Assembly (NCBI GenBank): GCA_023630585.1
Contig: CM042544.1
Span: forward strand, 8,949,256 to 9,013,255
Source: Cranoglanis bouderius
Taxonomy: Eukaryota > Chordata > Actinopteri > Siluriformes > Cranoglanididae
Length of the DNA: 64,000 nucleotides
Reading direction: 5' to 3'
Position numbers and translations under genes: made by a program. The notes under the pieces were generated by a model, which saw nothing but the letters and a program-made list of their open reading frames with translations, did not search any database and was not told the origin of the DNA. Shown in pieces: positions 45,517-56,625 of the stretch (its first letter is position 1; every line of letters begins with the position of its first letter).

Positions 45517-46497
45517 ATGACTAATCCCAGAGAGGTGGTCATCAGGACTGGTTTGATACATCATGACGCAGCTAGGATCACCCTGGAAGGGGGTGACCTG
45601 CAACAGATAGGGGATAATGAATTTTCCTTCGTACCACGAGGCTCAGAGTGGCCGTGGCAACGAATCATTGATCCCCTACACGGCTGTAAAATCAGTATAC
45701 ACTTAGCTGATAATACCCGACAGCCCGAGTATGTTCCGGATGGATTGCCCAAAGGAACTAGCCTCAAACTCTACGATGCCTTAAGAAATAGAATAAACAT
45801 AAGTCGCACTAAGCCATGGGGGGAAATAGAACCACCCAGGCCACCTATTAGCGCTTCCACCATATTGCCGCCTAGAAACCCGAGAGATCCAGATTTTATT
45901 CAGCAACTTGAACTAATACATACACCCATGCAGCCAAATGCACCATTACACGAGTCGACACCTCATGCTCCAATTCCAGTCAACACACCGTACCAAATAA
46001 GTGACCGAATCGACTTACAACTCGTTTGCGGAGATATACTAATGATAGAAACCGATATTCTCGTTTGTCCCGCAAATAGTCACCTAAAACATAATGGAGG
46101 ACTCGCAAGAGCAATAATGGATAATGGAGGTGAGCATTTCCAAGCAGATAGCGACAAATTGGTACAGGAGCAGGGCGCAATACCAGTAACAGGAATAAGA
46201 CCACAGCCCCTAAGGCCAGGTCACCATCTAAAGACAGGGAAAATACTCTATGCCGTAGGTCCAGAATTTCCATTAAAAACTGATAGGTTAGGGATAATGG
46301 CAGGAGCAAAAGAATTAACCCAGACGGTTAAAAATGTACTGGATTATGCAATATTCCTAAAAGGAGAGAGCCTAACTCTCCCCTTCATTTCATCAGGGAA
46401 ATTTAACTGCCCAATCGACATATGTATAAAAGCCACAGTAAATGGGTCTTATCGATGCAACAAATGCAGCTATGCCAGAAATGCCGTTAAGAGTTAA
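45517..46497 (+). CDS. Retroviral macro-domain ORF (Gag leader or separate protein)
   Basis: 326 codons, first ATG after the PBS. Residues 1-165 are unknown (start MTNPREVVIRTGLIHHDAAR, Pro-rich 105-160). From about 165 it is a macro domain: VCGDIL (170-175), CPANSHLKHNGGLARAI (184-200), ILYAVGPEF (243-251) and LTLPFISSGKFNCP (286-299), the ADP-ribose-binding loops of that fold. After about residue 310 a one-base insertion near 46447 shifts the frame. The domain's last strand and helix are readable in the next frame until TAA at 46589-46591. The frame is the same as that of gag at 46669, so the domain may have been the N-terminus of Gag. Macro domains bind or remove ADP-ribose, and plus-strand RNA viruses use them against host PARPs. 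In a retrovirus this is unexpected. Confidence 0.8.
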   Translation: MTNPREVVIRTGLIHHDAARITLEGGDLQQIGDNEFSFVPRGSEWPWQRIIDPLHGCKISIHLADNTRQPEYVPDGLPKGTSLKLYDALRNRINISRTKPWGEIEPPRPPISASTILPPRNPRDPDFIQQLELIHTPMQPNAPLHESTPHAPIPVNTPYQISDRIDLQLVCGDILMIETDILVCPANSHLKHNGGLARAIMDNGGEHFQADSDKLVQEQGAIPVTGIRPQPLRPGHHLKTGKILYAVGPEFPLKTDRLGIMAGAKELTQTVKNVLDYAIFLKGESLTLPFISSGKFNCPIDICIKATVNGSYRCNKCSYARNAVKS

Positions 46498-46668
46498 CCT
46501 AGTGTATCCTGATTTTGCTGTAATAACAGAAGCTAAACAGATCCTCCTAATAATCCCCCTAGGGGAACAGGAGGAGCACATTTATATCTAAATGATTACT
46601 CGGAACCCGCAGTAAATTTTGGGCCCGTTTCACAAAGAATGGAATGACAGCTGCCCTATAACCCGTCA

Positions 46669-48370
46669 ATGCCAATACCTAGGCAATACCTAATGTCAGG
46701 GAACCTAGAAGATAGAAAAGCCCAGCAAGTCTATAGAAAAAATAGCAAACCGCTAAAACTACACAACCCGTTTCCCATGTATGACCCAAAACCACATCAC
46801 CCCATGATAAAACTAGGCAATACTGAATACAGAGCCACACATCAAGACAGGGAATGGGGGGACTTAAACTTAGTCCAGGAAAATAAATGGGAGGAAGAAA
46901 TGGTACCAAATGTACCTGCAGGGGCATTATATACCATAATTAAAATTGGAGGTGCTAAAGAAATTTTAAAAGACGCTACCATAAATAAAGGGACAAAAGT
47001 AGCACTATTAGCCGCCAGGGGCGACTTAGGCCAAATGACTACAGCAGCCACCACACAGCAACTGCTAGGGTACGATAAATACAGACATTACTTCGAGCCA
47101 CCTGTTAGAGAAGTTAGAATACAAACTCCAAGCCCCTTAAGGCAGCCTGAGCCAGAGTTAGAACTACGGGTCAGGCCTAAATATACTCAAACAGAACAGG
47201 GAAACAGACGAAGTGAAAGAAATAGAAGCCCTATCACCATAAGGGACTGGGAAGATGCAGATGACTATGACGCAGAAAGGGAATGGATAGATCATGATTA
47301 TGACCCACCAGATGACCTTTCACCCCCTAATAGCAAGGACGAGCTAGACGATGTACTAGAAAAACAACTCGCCGCTTTAACAATCGCGACCCCATTCCTA
47401 ACTAAAAATAAACTGACGAAAAGTAAAACTGCACAGCCAAAAAACCAAAACTCAGGCGAAAATAGCAGTAATGACCTTTTTAGGCTAATGGCCCATAATG
47501 AATGGCAACGAATTCTGAAGGGAATCAAAATAAACAGAATAAAAACTCCCATAGAACAAGCCAGAGAAGTAGTTAGAATGGCCAAAGAACTAGAAGTACC
47601 TGAGGAAGCCTTAAGAAAATTCCTCAGGATTGAATTCGGCCCCGCTATAATATTAGAAGCGGTGCATGTAAAAGAAGCTCTAGTCACTCTAGATGAGGAC
47701 GCCAGGGAACATGAGAAATTCATTCAAAGTGTCAAAAATGTTGGATTATTAATCACTAGTCAGGAAAGACACGCACAAGGTTGGGATAAAACTAAACTGC
47801 TTAAACAGATTCAAAAATGTGTTAAAAATAGAGAAATCCCAGGAGGAAGTAAATTCCTTCTAATGGGTGTCGAAACATCATTAAAAGAGATTCAAAATGC
47901 GGTGATTAAATATGATAGAGCAACTGAAATGCTACATGCAAAAAATCAGAATACCCTCGTCACTAAAAATAGCATGCCCCAAAAACAGGGACCACGAGAT
48001 GCTTCCAGATGGAACCCAACTCGATTTGCAAAAACTGACCACAAATATATTAGACCAGAAGGAGGAATAAAACCCCAGGAGAGGGAGAGACACACTCAAA
48101 CTAGGGACAGACCTAAATTCGCGAAAAAATGGTTTGAAAAACACCCTAGACCTCCTATTGTACCAAAACAGGAAGTATCGCGCGTTTCACAGCCCACTCA
48201 AACCCCTTCCACATACATCAGACCTGAAGAATGGGTTAAACTTTCTGACGAAGAGAAACAGAAAATCAGAGAAAAACGTGCAAAACAAAACCCAGGAAAA
48301 TTCAAAGGAAAAAAGGTTGCAGTAATTAAACAAGGTCATGAGCAAACTCGAAAGCGCAAACCAGGCTATG
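46669..48370 (+). pseudogene. gag: gag of the complex retrovirus
   Basis: About 567 codons, cut by the Tc1 insertion; the next 18 codons of the open frame are Tc1 terminal repeat. Upstream in-frame TGA at 46645. Regions: N-terminal matrix-like part (TIIKIGGAKEILKDATINKG, residues 85-115), acidic linker (YDAEREWIDHDYDPPDDLSP, about 200-225), an alpha-helical capsid-like part (EQAREVVRMAKELEVPEEAL, 290-430), and a basic Arg/Lys/Pro-rich end (440-567). There is no CCHC knuckle; foamy-virus Gag also lacks one and uses basic boxes. Assignment rests on position and composition, not on a recognised capsid motif. Confidence 0.6.
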
Positions 48371-48372
48371 TA

Positions 48373-49741
48373 CAGGTGCATCTCAATAAATTAGAATGTC
48401 GTGGAAAAGTTCATTTATTTCAGTAATTCAACTAAAATTGTGAAACTCGTGTATTAAATAAATTCAATGCACACAGACTGAAGTAGTTTAAGTCTTTGGT
48501 TCTTTTAATTATGATGATTTTGGCTCACATTTAACAAAAACCCACCAATTCACTATTTCAACAAATTAGAATACTTCATAAGACCAATTTAAAAAAAAAC
48601 ATTTTTAGTGAATTAGGTTTCTTTAACAGTGGCCTTCAGCTCATCTGCATTTTTTGGTCTCTTGTTTCTCATTTTCCTCTTGACAATACCCCATAGATTC
48701 TCTATGGGGTTCAGGTCTGGTGAGTTTGCTGGCCAGTCAAGCACACCAACACCATGGTCATTTAACCAACTTTTGGTGCTTTTGGCAGTGTGGCCAGGTG
48801 CCAAATCCTGATGGAAAATGAAATCAGCATCTTCAAAAAGCTGGTCAGCAGAAGGAAGCATGAAGTGCTCCAAAATTTCTTGGTAAACAGGTGCAGTGAC
48901 TTTGGTTTTCAAAAAACACAATGGACCAACACCAGCACATGACATTGCACCCCAAATCATCACAGACTGTGGAAACTTAACACTGGACTTCAAGCAACTT
49001 GGGCTATGAGCTTCTCCATCCTTCCTCCAGACTCTAGGACCTTGGTTTCCAAATGAAATACAAAACTTGCTCTCATCTGAAAAGAGGACTTTGGACCACT
49101 GGGCAACAGTCCAGTTCTTCTTCTCCTTAGCCCAGGTAAGACGCCTCTGCCATTGTCTGTGGTTCAGGAGTAGCTTAACAAGAGGAATACGACAACTGTA
49201 ACCAAATTCCTTGACATGTCTGTGTGTGGTGGCTCTTGATGCCTTGACCCCAGCCTCAGTCCATTCCTTGTGAAGTTCACTCAAATTTTTGAATCGATTT
49301 TGCTTGACAATCCTCATAAGGCTGCGGTTCTCTCGGTTGGTTGTGCATCTTTTTCTTCCACACTTTTTCCTTCCACTCAACTTTCTGTTAGCATGTCAAT
49401 AATTGTCTTCTGAACAACTGTCAGATCAGCAGTCTTCCCCATGATTGTGTAGCCTAGTGAAGCAAACTGAGAGACCATTTTGAAGGCTCAAGAAACCTTT
49501 GCAGGTGTTTTGAGTTGATTAGCTGACTGGCATGTCACCATATTCTAATTTGTTGAGATAGTGAATAGGTGGGTTTTTGTTAAATGTGAGCTAAAATCAT
49601 CACAATTAAAAGAACCAAAGACTTAAACTACTTCAGTCTGTGTGCACTGAATTTATTTAATACACGAGTTTCACAATTTGAGTTGAATTACTGAAATAAA
49701 TGAACTTTTCCTTGACATTCTAATTTATTGATATGCACCTG
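48373..49741 (-). mobile_element. Tc1-like element B, copy 2, inserted in the retrovirus
   Basis: CAGGTGCATCTCAATAAATT at the left, complementary end GATATGCACCTG at 49741, TA on both sides (48371-48372 and 49742-49743). A ~165-bp internal deletion removes the transposase C-terminus. Gag ends at one flank and RT motif YVDD begins at the other. Confidence 0.92.
48613..49380 (-). pseudogene. Tc1-like transposase, partial (element B copy 2)
   Basis: 255 codons in one frame. All three catalytic blocks are present: KVLFSDESKFCISFGNQGPR, FIFHQDLAPGHTAKSTKSWL and DWPANSPDLNPIENLWG. The N-terminal start (helix-turn-helix) and the last ~40 residues are missing through deletions, so it is inactive although its catalytic triad survives. 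Confidence 0.85.
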
Positions 49742-49742
49742 T

Positions 49743-50255
49743 ATGATTGACATACTCCAAGGTCTCCCAGTAATGGTTTATGTTGATGATTTACTGATCA
49801 TCACTGAGACAGAGAAAGAGCATTTAGAAATCCTAGACCAGGTCCTAGATAGGATCACTAGAGAAGGTCTAAAACCAAGCTTAAAGAAAATGGACATAGG
49901 AAAGAGCAAAGCAGACTTCCTAGGATTTGAAATCAGGGGAGACACTAAGGGAATCTCGCAAACAATGCGACAAAAATTAGAAGATCTAAAAACAAAACCA
50001 ATGACAGCCAAAAGAGATGTCCAAAGTTTAATGGGACATTTAGGATTCATCCGAACACTAATTTCAAACTTTGCAAAAATGGCTAAACCTATTTTTGACA
50101 CAACAAAAGGAAATAGCTTTCAATGGACACCCACAGCAGAAAATGCACGACAAAACATCCTAGATAAAGCCTTAACTTCAGGAATGATGATTAGACGAGA
50201 CCCAGATAAAAATCTTGACGTAGAATTGCAATCTGACCATGAGAGTACATCCTAA
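49743..50255 (+). pseudogene. pol: pol: reverse transcriptase, second half
   Basis: Begins just before the active site: PVMVYVDDLLIITETEKEHL. The following blocks are normal for retroviral/gypsy RT: GLKPSLKKMDIGKSKADFLG then FEIRGDTKGIS, and the thumb/connection (SLMGHLGFIRTLISNFAKMA). The fingers, first palm Asp and protease are absent. Stop at 50253-50255, after which pol continues in another frame. Confidence 0.85.
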
Positions 50256-50950
50256 TTTGCAAAAATGAGGGAGATAAAGTACCAATATGCTTTTTTACCG
50301 ATTCAAAACAAGGCGTTCAGTTAACCCTCGAGCCAGGGTCTGCAGGTGAACTCTTAGCCACATTGGCCAAGAGAATGCTCAACCTAGAACCAATTGCAAA
50401 AGAGAAATGCATAATCATGAAAACAGGAAATGGTATGGTGTACAGAATCAGACAAAACTTAGTCAAACATCAAGCTTCTATAAATCAATATAGATGGGAC
50501 ACTTGGATGATGATATTGGAAAATATCCAGCTAAAGTTTGTCAGAAGTAATATCCCTAAAAAAGAAAGGATAACAGAAATCCCCATCCATCAAAGCAAAT
50601 TACCCCGACTGTACAAAGACGGAGGTCACAGGCAAGGTAAAACCAGGTGGTTTACTGAAATCACATTTTGAAAGTGGGACAAAAACTCTTAAATAAAAAG
50701 AAGGGTTTTATAGAGGGTACGGTGCAGGCAGGTGAAATAAAAGCGTGTTTAGAAGGCCTTAAAGATGCACATAGGCGAAATTTTGAAGAAATCGTGTTGA
50801 TCACTGATTCTTGGTATGTTTATGTTTATTAATGCGAGACCTAGAAATTTGGACGCAGAATGGTTTCACAAATGCTAAAAAAGAGGAACTAACACACAAA
50901 TAGATGTGGGAAGAGATCGCACAACTGTTGTTAGAACTCACTGTACATTC
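50256..50950 (+). pseudogene. pol: pol: connection and RNase H remnants
   Basis: A frame to 50671 carries ICFFTDSKQGVQLTLEPGSA and LPRLYKDGGHRQGK, the latter resembling the RNase H start where TDGS is usual. Further frames show QAGEIKACLEGLKDAHRRNF and VLITDSWYV (RNase H Glu and Asp) and then a His/GN-x-VD end. At least three frameshifts or stops. Confidence 0.7.
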
Positions 50951-51035
50951 ACACCACCAGGTCAGACATTCATCTCAGACGACAGAATCCGCCCTAGGGA
51001 ACTGACAAGTAGATAAGTTCCTATATCACGTACAT

Positions 51036-51887
51036 GTGGTTACAAAAGCAGAAGCAACAGTTAAGCTGCAAGAATTGCACGATCAGCTAATGCACCCAAC
51101 AACAAAGGTTATTCTTTCAGAATTGAGAAGTTTAGGTCTGAACATACCTAATGCTCGTAAAATATACAATCACATTAAATTAGACTGTGTAAAATGCCGG
51201 CAAACAATGACAAACAGACATACTCAAAGTAGCAAGCTGCCAAATGAATTTGAAGGGCAACAACTAAGCATAGATTTCGCGGGTCCCATACGTAAACAAA
51301 CTAAGGCTAGAAATTATTTCTTTATAGCCATTGATAATCACACAAAGCAGACAATGATATGGCCCTATCAGCATGCAACAGAAGACTTTGTAATACAATG
51401 TCTGTCTGAATGGGTTTTACATCATCCAAGGCCACTAAGCCTTAGAGCAGATAATGCACATAACATTTCAGGCACAAAAGTACAGGAATGGTGCAAAGAG
51501 AGAGATATTGAATTAGTGAACTCTGTACCCTACAGGGCAGAGACAAATGGCATTGTAGAAAGACAAATCAGAGAGGCAAAATATTGGTTTGTTTGGAATG
51601 AAAGCCTTGGTGATTGGGACCTTCTGATCGAACCATGTCTTTATTTCCTAAACAAACAGGTTTCACCCCAACACTGGACAAAACTAGAAGATAAAATACA
51701 TCTGAATCTGCTGAAAGTAGGAGCAGAAGTGGTCTTAACTAGACGGGTGAAAAGTCCAGGACAAAGGTTCCGAAAGGGTCTAGGGACCAAGGACAAGGTA
51801 ATAAGTGTTACAGGCTCAAACACGGTATTACTAGAAAATAACAGGTTACAGTCAATAAGGGATCTGATATGGAAAGATCAGAATTGA
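51036..51887 (+). CDS. pol: pol: integrase
   Basis: 283 codons open to TGA. Zinc-binding HHCC: LHDQLMHPTTKVI and CVKCRQT (residues 13-55). Catalytic core: LSIDFAGPIRKQ (first Asp), SLRADNAHNISGTKVQEW (second Asp) and TNGIVERQIREAK (Glu), with 35 residues between the last two. A C-terminal SH3-like part (VGAEVVLTRRVKSPG, DKVISVTGSNTVLL) follows. This domain looks complete; it is the best-preserved part of pol. It is preceded by broken RNase H, so it could not be made as a normal Pol product. Confidence 0.88.
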   Translation: MVTKAEATVKLQELHDQLMHPTTKVILSELRSLGLNIPNARKIYNHIKLDCVKCRQTMTNRHTQSSKLPNEFEGQQLSIDFAGPIRKQTKARNYFFIAIDNHTKQTMIWPYQHATEDFVIQCLSEWVLHHPRPLSLRADNAHNISGTKVQEWCKERDIELVNSVPYRAETNGIVERQIREAKYWFVWNESLGDWDLLIEPCLYFLNKQVSPQHWTKLEDKIHLNLLKVGAEVVLTRRVKSPGQRFRKGLGTKDKVISVTGSNTVLLENNRLQSIRDLIWKDQN

Positions 51888-51966
51888 CTAGGTTAGTCTA
51901 GTTAACCTAGACTAGTTAACCTGAAGGGGCTAATTAGAGTCCAGCAGATAAAAGACAGGATAAGTG

Positions 51967-51981
51967 TTTGTTTATCTTTAG
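51967..51981 (+). promoter_or_regulatory. candidate splice acceptor after integrase
   Basis: TTTGTTTATCTTTAG, 29 bp before the ATG of the Cys-rich ORF. Confidence 0.45.
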
Positions 51982-52010
51982 GAAAAGAAGCTAACAGAGT
52001 AGCGGGTCAG

Positions 52011-52481
52011 ATGGGGGACAGCGTGAGTGGATCATTAGCTGATCTCAGGCCATACTGCCCGGGAACATGCGTCATTTGCAATGAAGCGGCTGCAATGGTG
52101 AAATACTTTTGCGAACCAAAGGATGTATCAAAACTAAACAAACCAGGCCCAGAGGATCCAGTGCGGTTTGAATGGAACTCAGACACCTAGACACCCCCAG
52201 AATGTGAGATAGGTAATCTCCATTTCTGTGGGGAGTGTAGGGTTAGACACCAAAAAACTTTAATTTGTGTAAAATGCGATAACTGTCAAAGGGTAATGGG
52301 ACAGTTGGGAAAGTGTTGTACCTGTGTTTGGGATGGCTGGGAAATATGCGCTTGTAAGTGATGTGAGCATCTGGAGGCAGAAGGTATTTTGAAATCCTCC
52401 AGGCTAAGACCCATAGCCTGCACACGAAAGGCGTGTGCTTCCCTAGGATTAATATCTAAAGGGGAAGGGGTAGAAGGGTGA
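52011..52481 (+). pseudogene. Cysteine-rich accessory ORF of the retrovirus
   Basis: Open from ATG 52011 except TAG at 52188 (codon 60) and TGA at 52359 (codon 117), ending at TGA 52479-52481. About 15 Cys in the first 116 codons: YCPGTCVICNEA, ECEIGNLHFCGECRVRHQ, LICVKCDNCQRVMG, KCCTCVWDGWEICAC. The paired CxxC spacing suggests two or three zinc sites of a RING- or B-box-like kind, but no exact family pattern fits. Placement between integrase and env, after a splice-acceptor-like site, is that of accessory genes such as vif or ORF-A types. Its TGA overlaps the next ATG (TGATG). Confidence 0.55.
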
Positions 52482-53158
52482 TGGATAAGTTCAAAACTCA
52501 TCCATCACATGGGTTTGTGCCTGAAAAAGTCTCCCATTTCTATACATGGTTAGATGGAACTGCTGAGTTGCCAGAACATCCTTATGGTTTTCTGTTAGCA
52601 GCAGCGGGAGTGGCAGAGAACCAACCAGGCCACCCCAGAGGCCTGGATAGAGTAAACAGGTTATGGCCCTTCGGGGCATGGATGGAAGCTGCCCAAGGCA
52701 CAACCATCAGGCCTGAAAGTTGGTTAAAAGGTAAGAGAAGGACTGAGGAGGAAGTATCAGGATGCATTAAAGTATGGATACAACCTCAGTCAGAAACCTT
52801 AAGAGAAAATCCCTCAAAGTTGGAAAAACAGAGATGGGAAACTGGTTATTGGAAAATGACCACTTTTGAAAACCTAATAACTGACATGTTCAGAAATAGT
52901 GACGACTGGGCTGAGATGCCCTACGTTGCCTCTGAACCAAATCCTAGTAACTGGGGTTATAAGGTCATCACTTGGATGACATGCAGGCCTAGAGAGACTA
53001 AAACTGTCCAAGTTTTAGTTCACGTCAAACTAGGCTTTGTAACTGACAAAGACCAATGCAAAACCATAAATCCAACCACTGGCAAGGTAAATTCGGAACC
53101 AGGACCAGTAGAAGTACAATTACTACTCCACCTGAAAACATACATGACTACTTATTAA
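52481..53158 (+). CDS. Unknown accessory ORF (225 codons)
   Basis: ATG at 52481 overlaps the stop of the Cys-rich ORF. Soluble, Trp-rich, no signal or membrane segment: SHFYTWLDGTAELPEHPYGF, LWPFGAWMEAAQGTTIRPES, GYKVITWMTCRPRETKTVQV. I do not recognise it. The last part overlaps another frame (to 53325) with IHDYLLKLTMYIGISSHPNY and KRKWVEFTRPKFQ, which may be the original C-terminus after a frame change near 53140. Confidence 0.5.
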   Translation: MDKFKTHPSHGFVPEKVSHFYTWLDGTAELPEHPYGFLLAAAGVAENQPGHPRGLDRVNRLWPFGAWMEAAQGTTIRPESWLKGKRRTEEEVSGCIKVWIQPQSETLRENPSKLEKQRWETGYWKMTTFENLITDMFRNSDDWAEMPYVASEPNPSNWGYKVITWMTCRPRETKTVQVLVHVKLGFVTDKDQCKTINPTTGKVNSEPGPVEVQLLLHLKTYMTTY

Positions 53159-53382
53159 AGTTAACCATGTACATAGGAATCTCATCACATCCTAATTATG
53201 ATTTAATTCAAGGAGTAAACTCATACCTTCTAGAAGCACCACAGACACAGCTAGAAAAGCAAAAAGTGGGCATCTTCAAGAAAAGAAAATGGGTAGAGTT
53301 TACTAGACCGAAATTTCAAGCTTAAGAAATAATGTTTGAGAAAGCATGCTGTATATATGTGGAGATTTTATAACCCCTCCAC

Positions 53383-53400
53383 CATATTTTTGTTTTTCAG
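53383..53400 (+). promoter_or_regulatory. env splice acceptor
   Basis: CATATTTTTGTTTTTCAG ends three bases before the env ATG at 53404. Confidence 0.65.
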
Positions 53401-53403
53401 AAA

Positions 53404-56400
53404 ATGGTAAAGAAGAAACTAAGAAGAAGCAGATCTACTGAAAGCCTCCTAGAGCAGGTGGAAAAAGTCAAGAAATGGATAAGTATATGGTTGTTTGTAC
53501 CCATGTTCATAGCCATCCTAGCTGTAATAACGATCCAATCTTTTGAAACAAAAATAACCATAGATGAAAAGGGGTGCAGATGGGAACAAGAAAATATACC
53601 CGCAATTTGCATTAAACCATACAACCTAACAATTGTTAGCTTTAGTAGTTTTACGTCATGTCTCTGCCCCCGCTTCCTTATTGGTCCGCTGGGTTTGTGT
53701 TCTGCCGTTGGTTCTCCCGTTATTATGTGATTATTGTTTCCAGGTGTCGCTTGTTTGATCTTGTTTGCTTTAGGATTAACCATGTTACTTAAGCCCCTGT
53801 TTGTGTCCGCTTCGGCGTGGAGTATTGATTTAGTATAACCCTATGTAACGAAATATAATTAAAAATAGCGATGGAGCAAAGATCAAGAAGTGTAGATCTT
53901 TCGCTGTTTTTTGTTTACCAGGCGTTCCCTGGTTCCTGTGGTTTTTTTCCTATGTTTTTGTTTACCTTGCATTCCCGGGTTCTTGGATTCATGCCTTGTT
54001 ACTTCCTGCATTTTTGCCCTGTAAGCCTTTGGATTACTGTCTCATGACTTCCTTGATGTTTTGCCCTGTAAGTGTTCGGATTATTGACTAACCTGTTTGG
54101 AATTACTGCCCTAGCGTGTTTTGGGAACATTGTCTTGTTTAATTTTGGACTTTTGTTAGACTGTCTCCTTTCTTTTGAATGTTCTTATTATTTTGCATGT
54201 TCCTAATAAACTGACCACTTTCCCCTGCGAGTGCATCCTGCTTCCCTCCTTCCAGTTTTGTAACAACAATAAACGAATCATTATATCTAACCTTGAACAA
54301 GTTGAGATTATAGGAAATAATAAGTGAAAACGGAGACAAATATGAACTGACAGAATTAAAAAACACCTCATGCCAAAACGGGACAGGGTTTAGTACATTA
54401 CTAGAGCAAATACTTCTGCAAAATAATATGGCTAAAGGGATCAGGAGGAACAGAATAAAAATAGGAAAATTGAATGATACCTACTGGACCATCACATATA
54501 AACTGATTTATAGTAACCAAAACACGTCTACTAATAATATTTCTAGAAATAAGCTGGTGGGGAAAAACCCTGCTAAAGGCGAGAAAACTTGAAAGACACT
54601 GGTGTGAAAATCAGCCTAGGGAAAAAGAAAAATGGGGGAAAAAGAGCCCAATCTGCAACCAGAGAAATGGGACATAAAAGTTCACACAATAGTAACAGAT
54701 TATTCAAAAAGATGCAAGCGAAACGTTCCAACACGTGAGGAAATCCCAAGACACAGATATTGCCGTAGCAAAACTGAACAACCCGCTGGTCACAAAAATA
54801 GCCTTCTAATGTGGGTAGGGACTAATGCTAGTTACCGATATCAGGGAACCGAATGGGCAACCCTGGTAAAAGGATTGGCCTACCCTACATATGGCAGTGA
54901 AACTAAAAAATTCCTAGTTGATGATCCAAGAAATGATGGTACCAAATTTTGGGACATCCTGACCCATCACTGTAGACAAAATATTAAAGCAGACAATAAG
55001 ATAGGATTCTGGGTTAGACCCAATAAAATCCATAATGCCACAGAATTATGGAGATATTTAATAGAGATCAAAAAATTTATCATAGGCTGGTGTCCAGGTA
55101 AACCATTAACACCTGGCTTTCCTAGGAATAACAAAAACCACAATTTTAGCGACTGGTACATAGATTTTAAGGGTAAATTAGCAGGTAGGTCTTTAATTAA
55201 TCTTTGTTACTGTAATAAATCCTGGATATACCAGGGTTTAGAGGATCATAGAAATGAGACAAAAAACAAAAATTGGTATGACTATTCGCATCCAGGGTAT
55301 AATGGGGCACTGACAGATGGTAGAGTTTTTCACTTTCTTACTCACGGTAGATGGCCTCCTGGTTTAACAGAACAGGAGGGTAAAGATACTAAAGTAGAGA
55401 ATTACATTAGAAACATACCCTGTCAGGCACCCTGTTTGGCTCACTCTAAATGTATATCAATGGACAGAATATCCTAAAACAGAATATGAGGAGGGTAAAA
55501 AATTCATGCTTAAAATAAAAGGCCCATTACCAATAGGTTTGTTATACAATGGTAGCAATAAATGGGTAAATTATCAAATTGAACCTCGTTTTAAAAGCAC
55601 GGCATCTGCACATAAAATATATTGGAATAAAGCACAGGAGTATGAAACAGTGCATCCAGGCGAAGATAGAGTAAGAGCAGTGATGAGAGCCGTAGGAATA
55701 GGAATGAAATGAAAATTAGGGTCACAGTCCTCCTATCCATGGTTTGTTCCAGAAGAGAGAAGATGTGACTATGACTTACGAGATAAATATGAGCATGAAA
55801 CAGGATGGGATGACACGGTGAAACAATTCATCCAAAACTCTGAACTAGAAAGGACCAAAACATGTGATATAAGGTATATGGTAGGTAAACCATTTGTGCT
55901 GGGAGGATACGTACTGAAAACAATGTTTAACAAACAGAAAGCGGAAGTGTGCATGTTATCATATATAACTAAATATTCTCCAAGAAAGGTATGGGATCTT
56001 AATACACAAACAGGTATTGACCAAAGCCCTTTTGCAGTAAATCATCCCTGGTATTGGGTATGGAGAAGAAACACATATTATGCACAGCATGGTTCTGTAG
56101 CACCGACTATGTGGGAAAAGGTTAGAACTAAGATTATACATGGTGTATATAAGTTTGATAATGAGGCAGCCAGCACAGTTGTAAATTGGGGAAAACAAGC
56201 CTGGAATTGGTTTATGTCTATTATAGATTTCATTAAAAAATGGTGATGGACATTCTTAGTGATAATGGGAGTCATTTTTACAGTTCTCATATTAAAATGG
56301 ACAGGACTATTTAAACTCTTAGGAAATTTTTACAACTGTTGCATTAAACGTGCGGTTAAATGTACCAGGACCAAAAAGAGACAACAAAGGTCTTTTAATT

Positions 56401-56462
56401 CACAGCTGCTAACTGACAAGTTGCGACGGGTGAAAAAGCACATTGTGTTTTCAAAAGTCTAA
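53404..56462 (+). pseudogene. env: env of the complex retrovirus, interrupted
   Basis: The first 77 codons hold a basic N-terminus and one hydrophobic segment (WLFVPMFIAILAVI, residues 36-49), a type II leader-like arrangement as in foamy Env. A solo LTR (53634-54265) then splits the gene. The surface part at 54632-55477 is rich in NxS/T sites and Cys. A frame change lies near 55480, and the transmembrane part runs 55506-56462 with TGA at 55710 and 56244. The Trp-rich membrane-proximal region (GKQAWNWFMSIIDFIKKW) precedes the anchor (FLVIMGVIFTVLILKW), then a basic tail with a CC pair. No furin site is obvious. Non-functional. Confidence 0.75.
53634..54265 (+). mobile_element. Solo LTR of a gypsy-like element inside env
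   Basis: TGTTAGCTTTAG...TTTTGTAACA, 632 bp, flanked by ACAAT on both sides (53629-53633 and 54266-54270). It shares CGTCATGTCTC, TGCCTTGTTACTT and AATAAACTGAC-CACTTTCCCC-type blocks with the LTRs at 29177 and 31956, so it is a related family. Confidence 0.88.
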
Positions 56463-56625
56463 ACCGCAATAGATCTCAACTTAAACAGACCTGCTCTCGC
56501 TTGTGATGTATACAACACAACCGACGGAGGTCTGAGCTCTATTTTAAGGGTCTCGAAATACCAGAAAAGTAACAGACTCATTTGGAACTTTAAGTGTATC
56601 CAGGATCCAGAACTTAGCTACTGCC

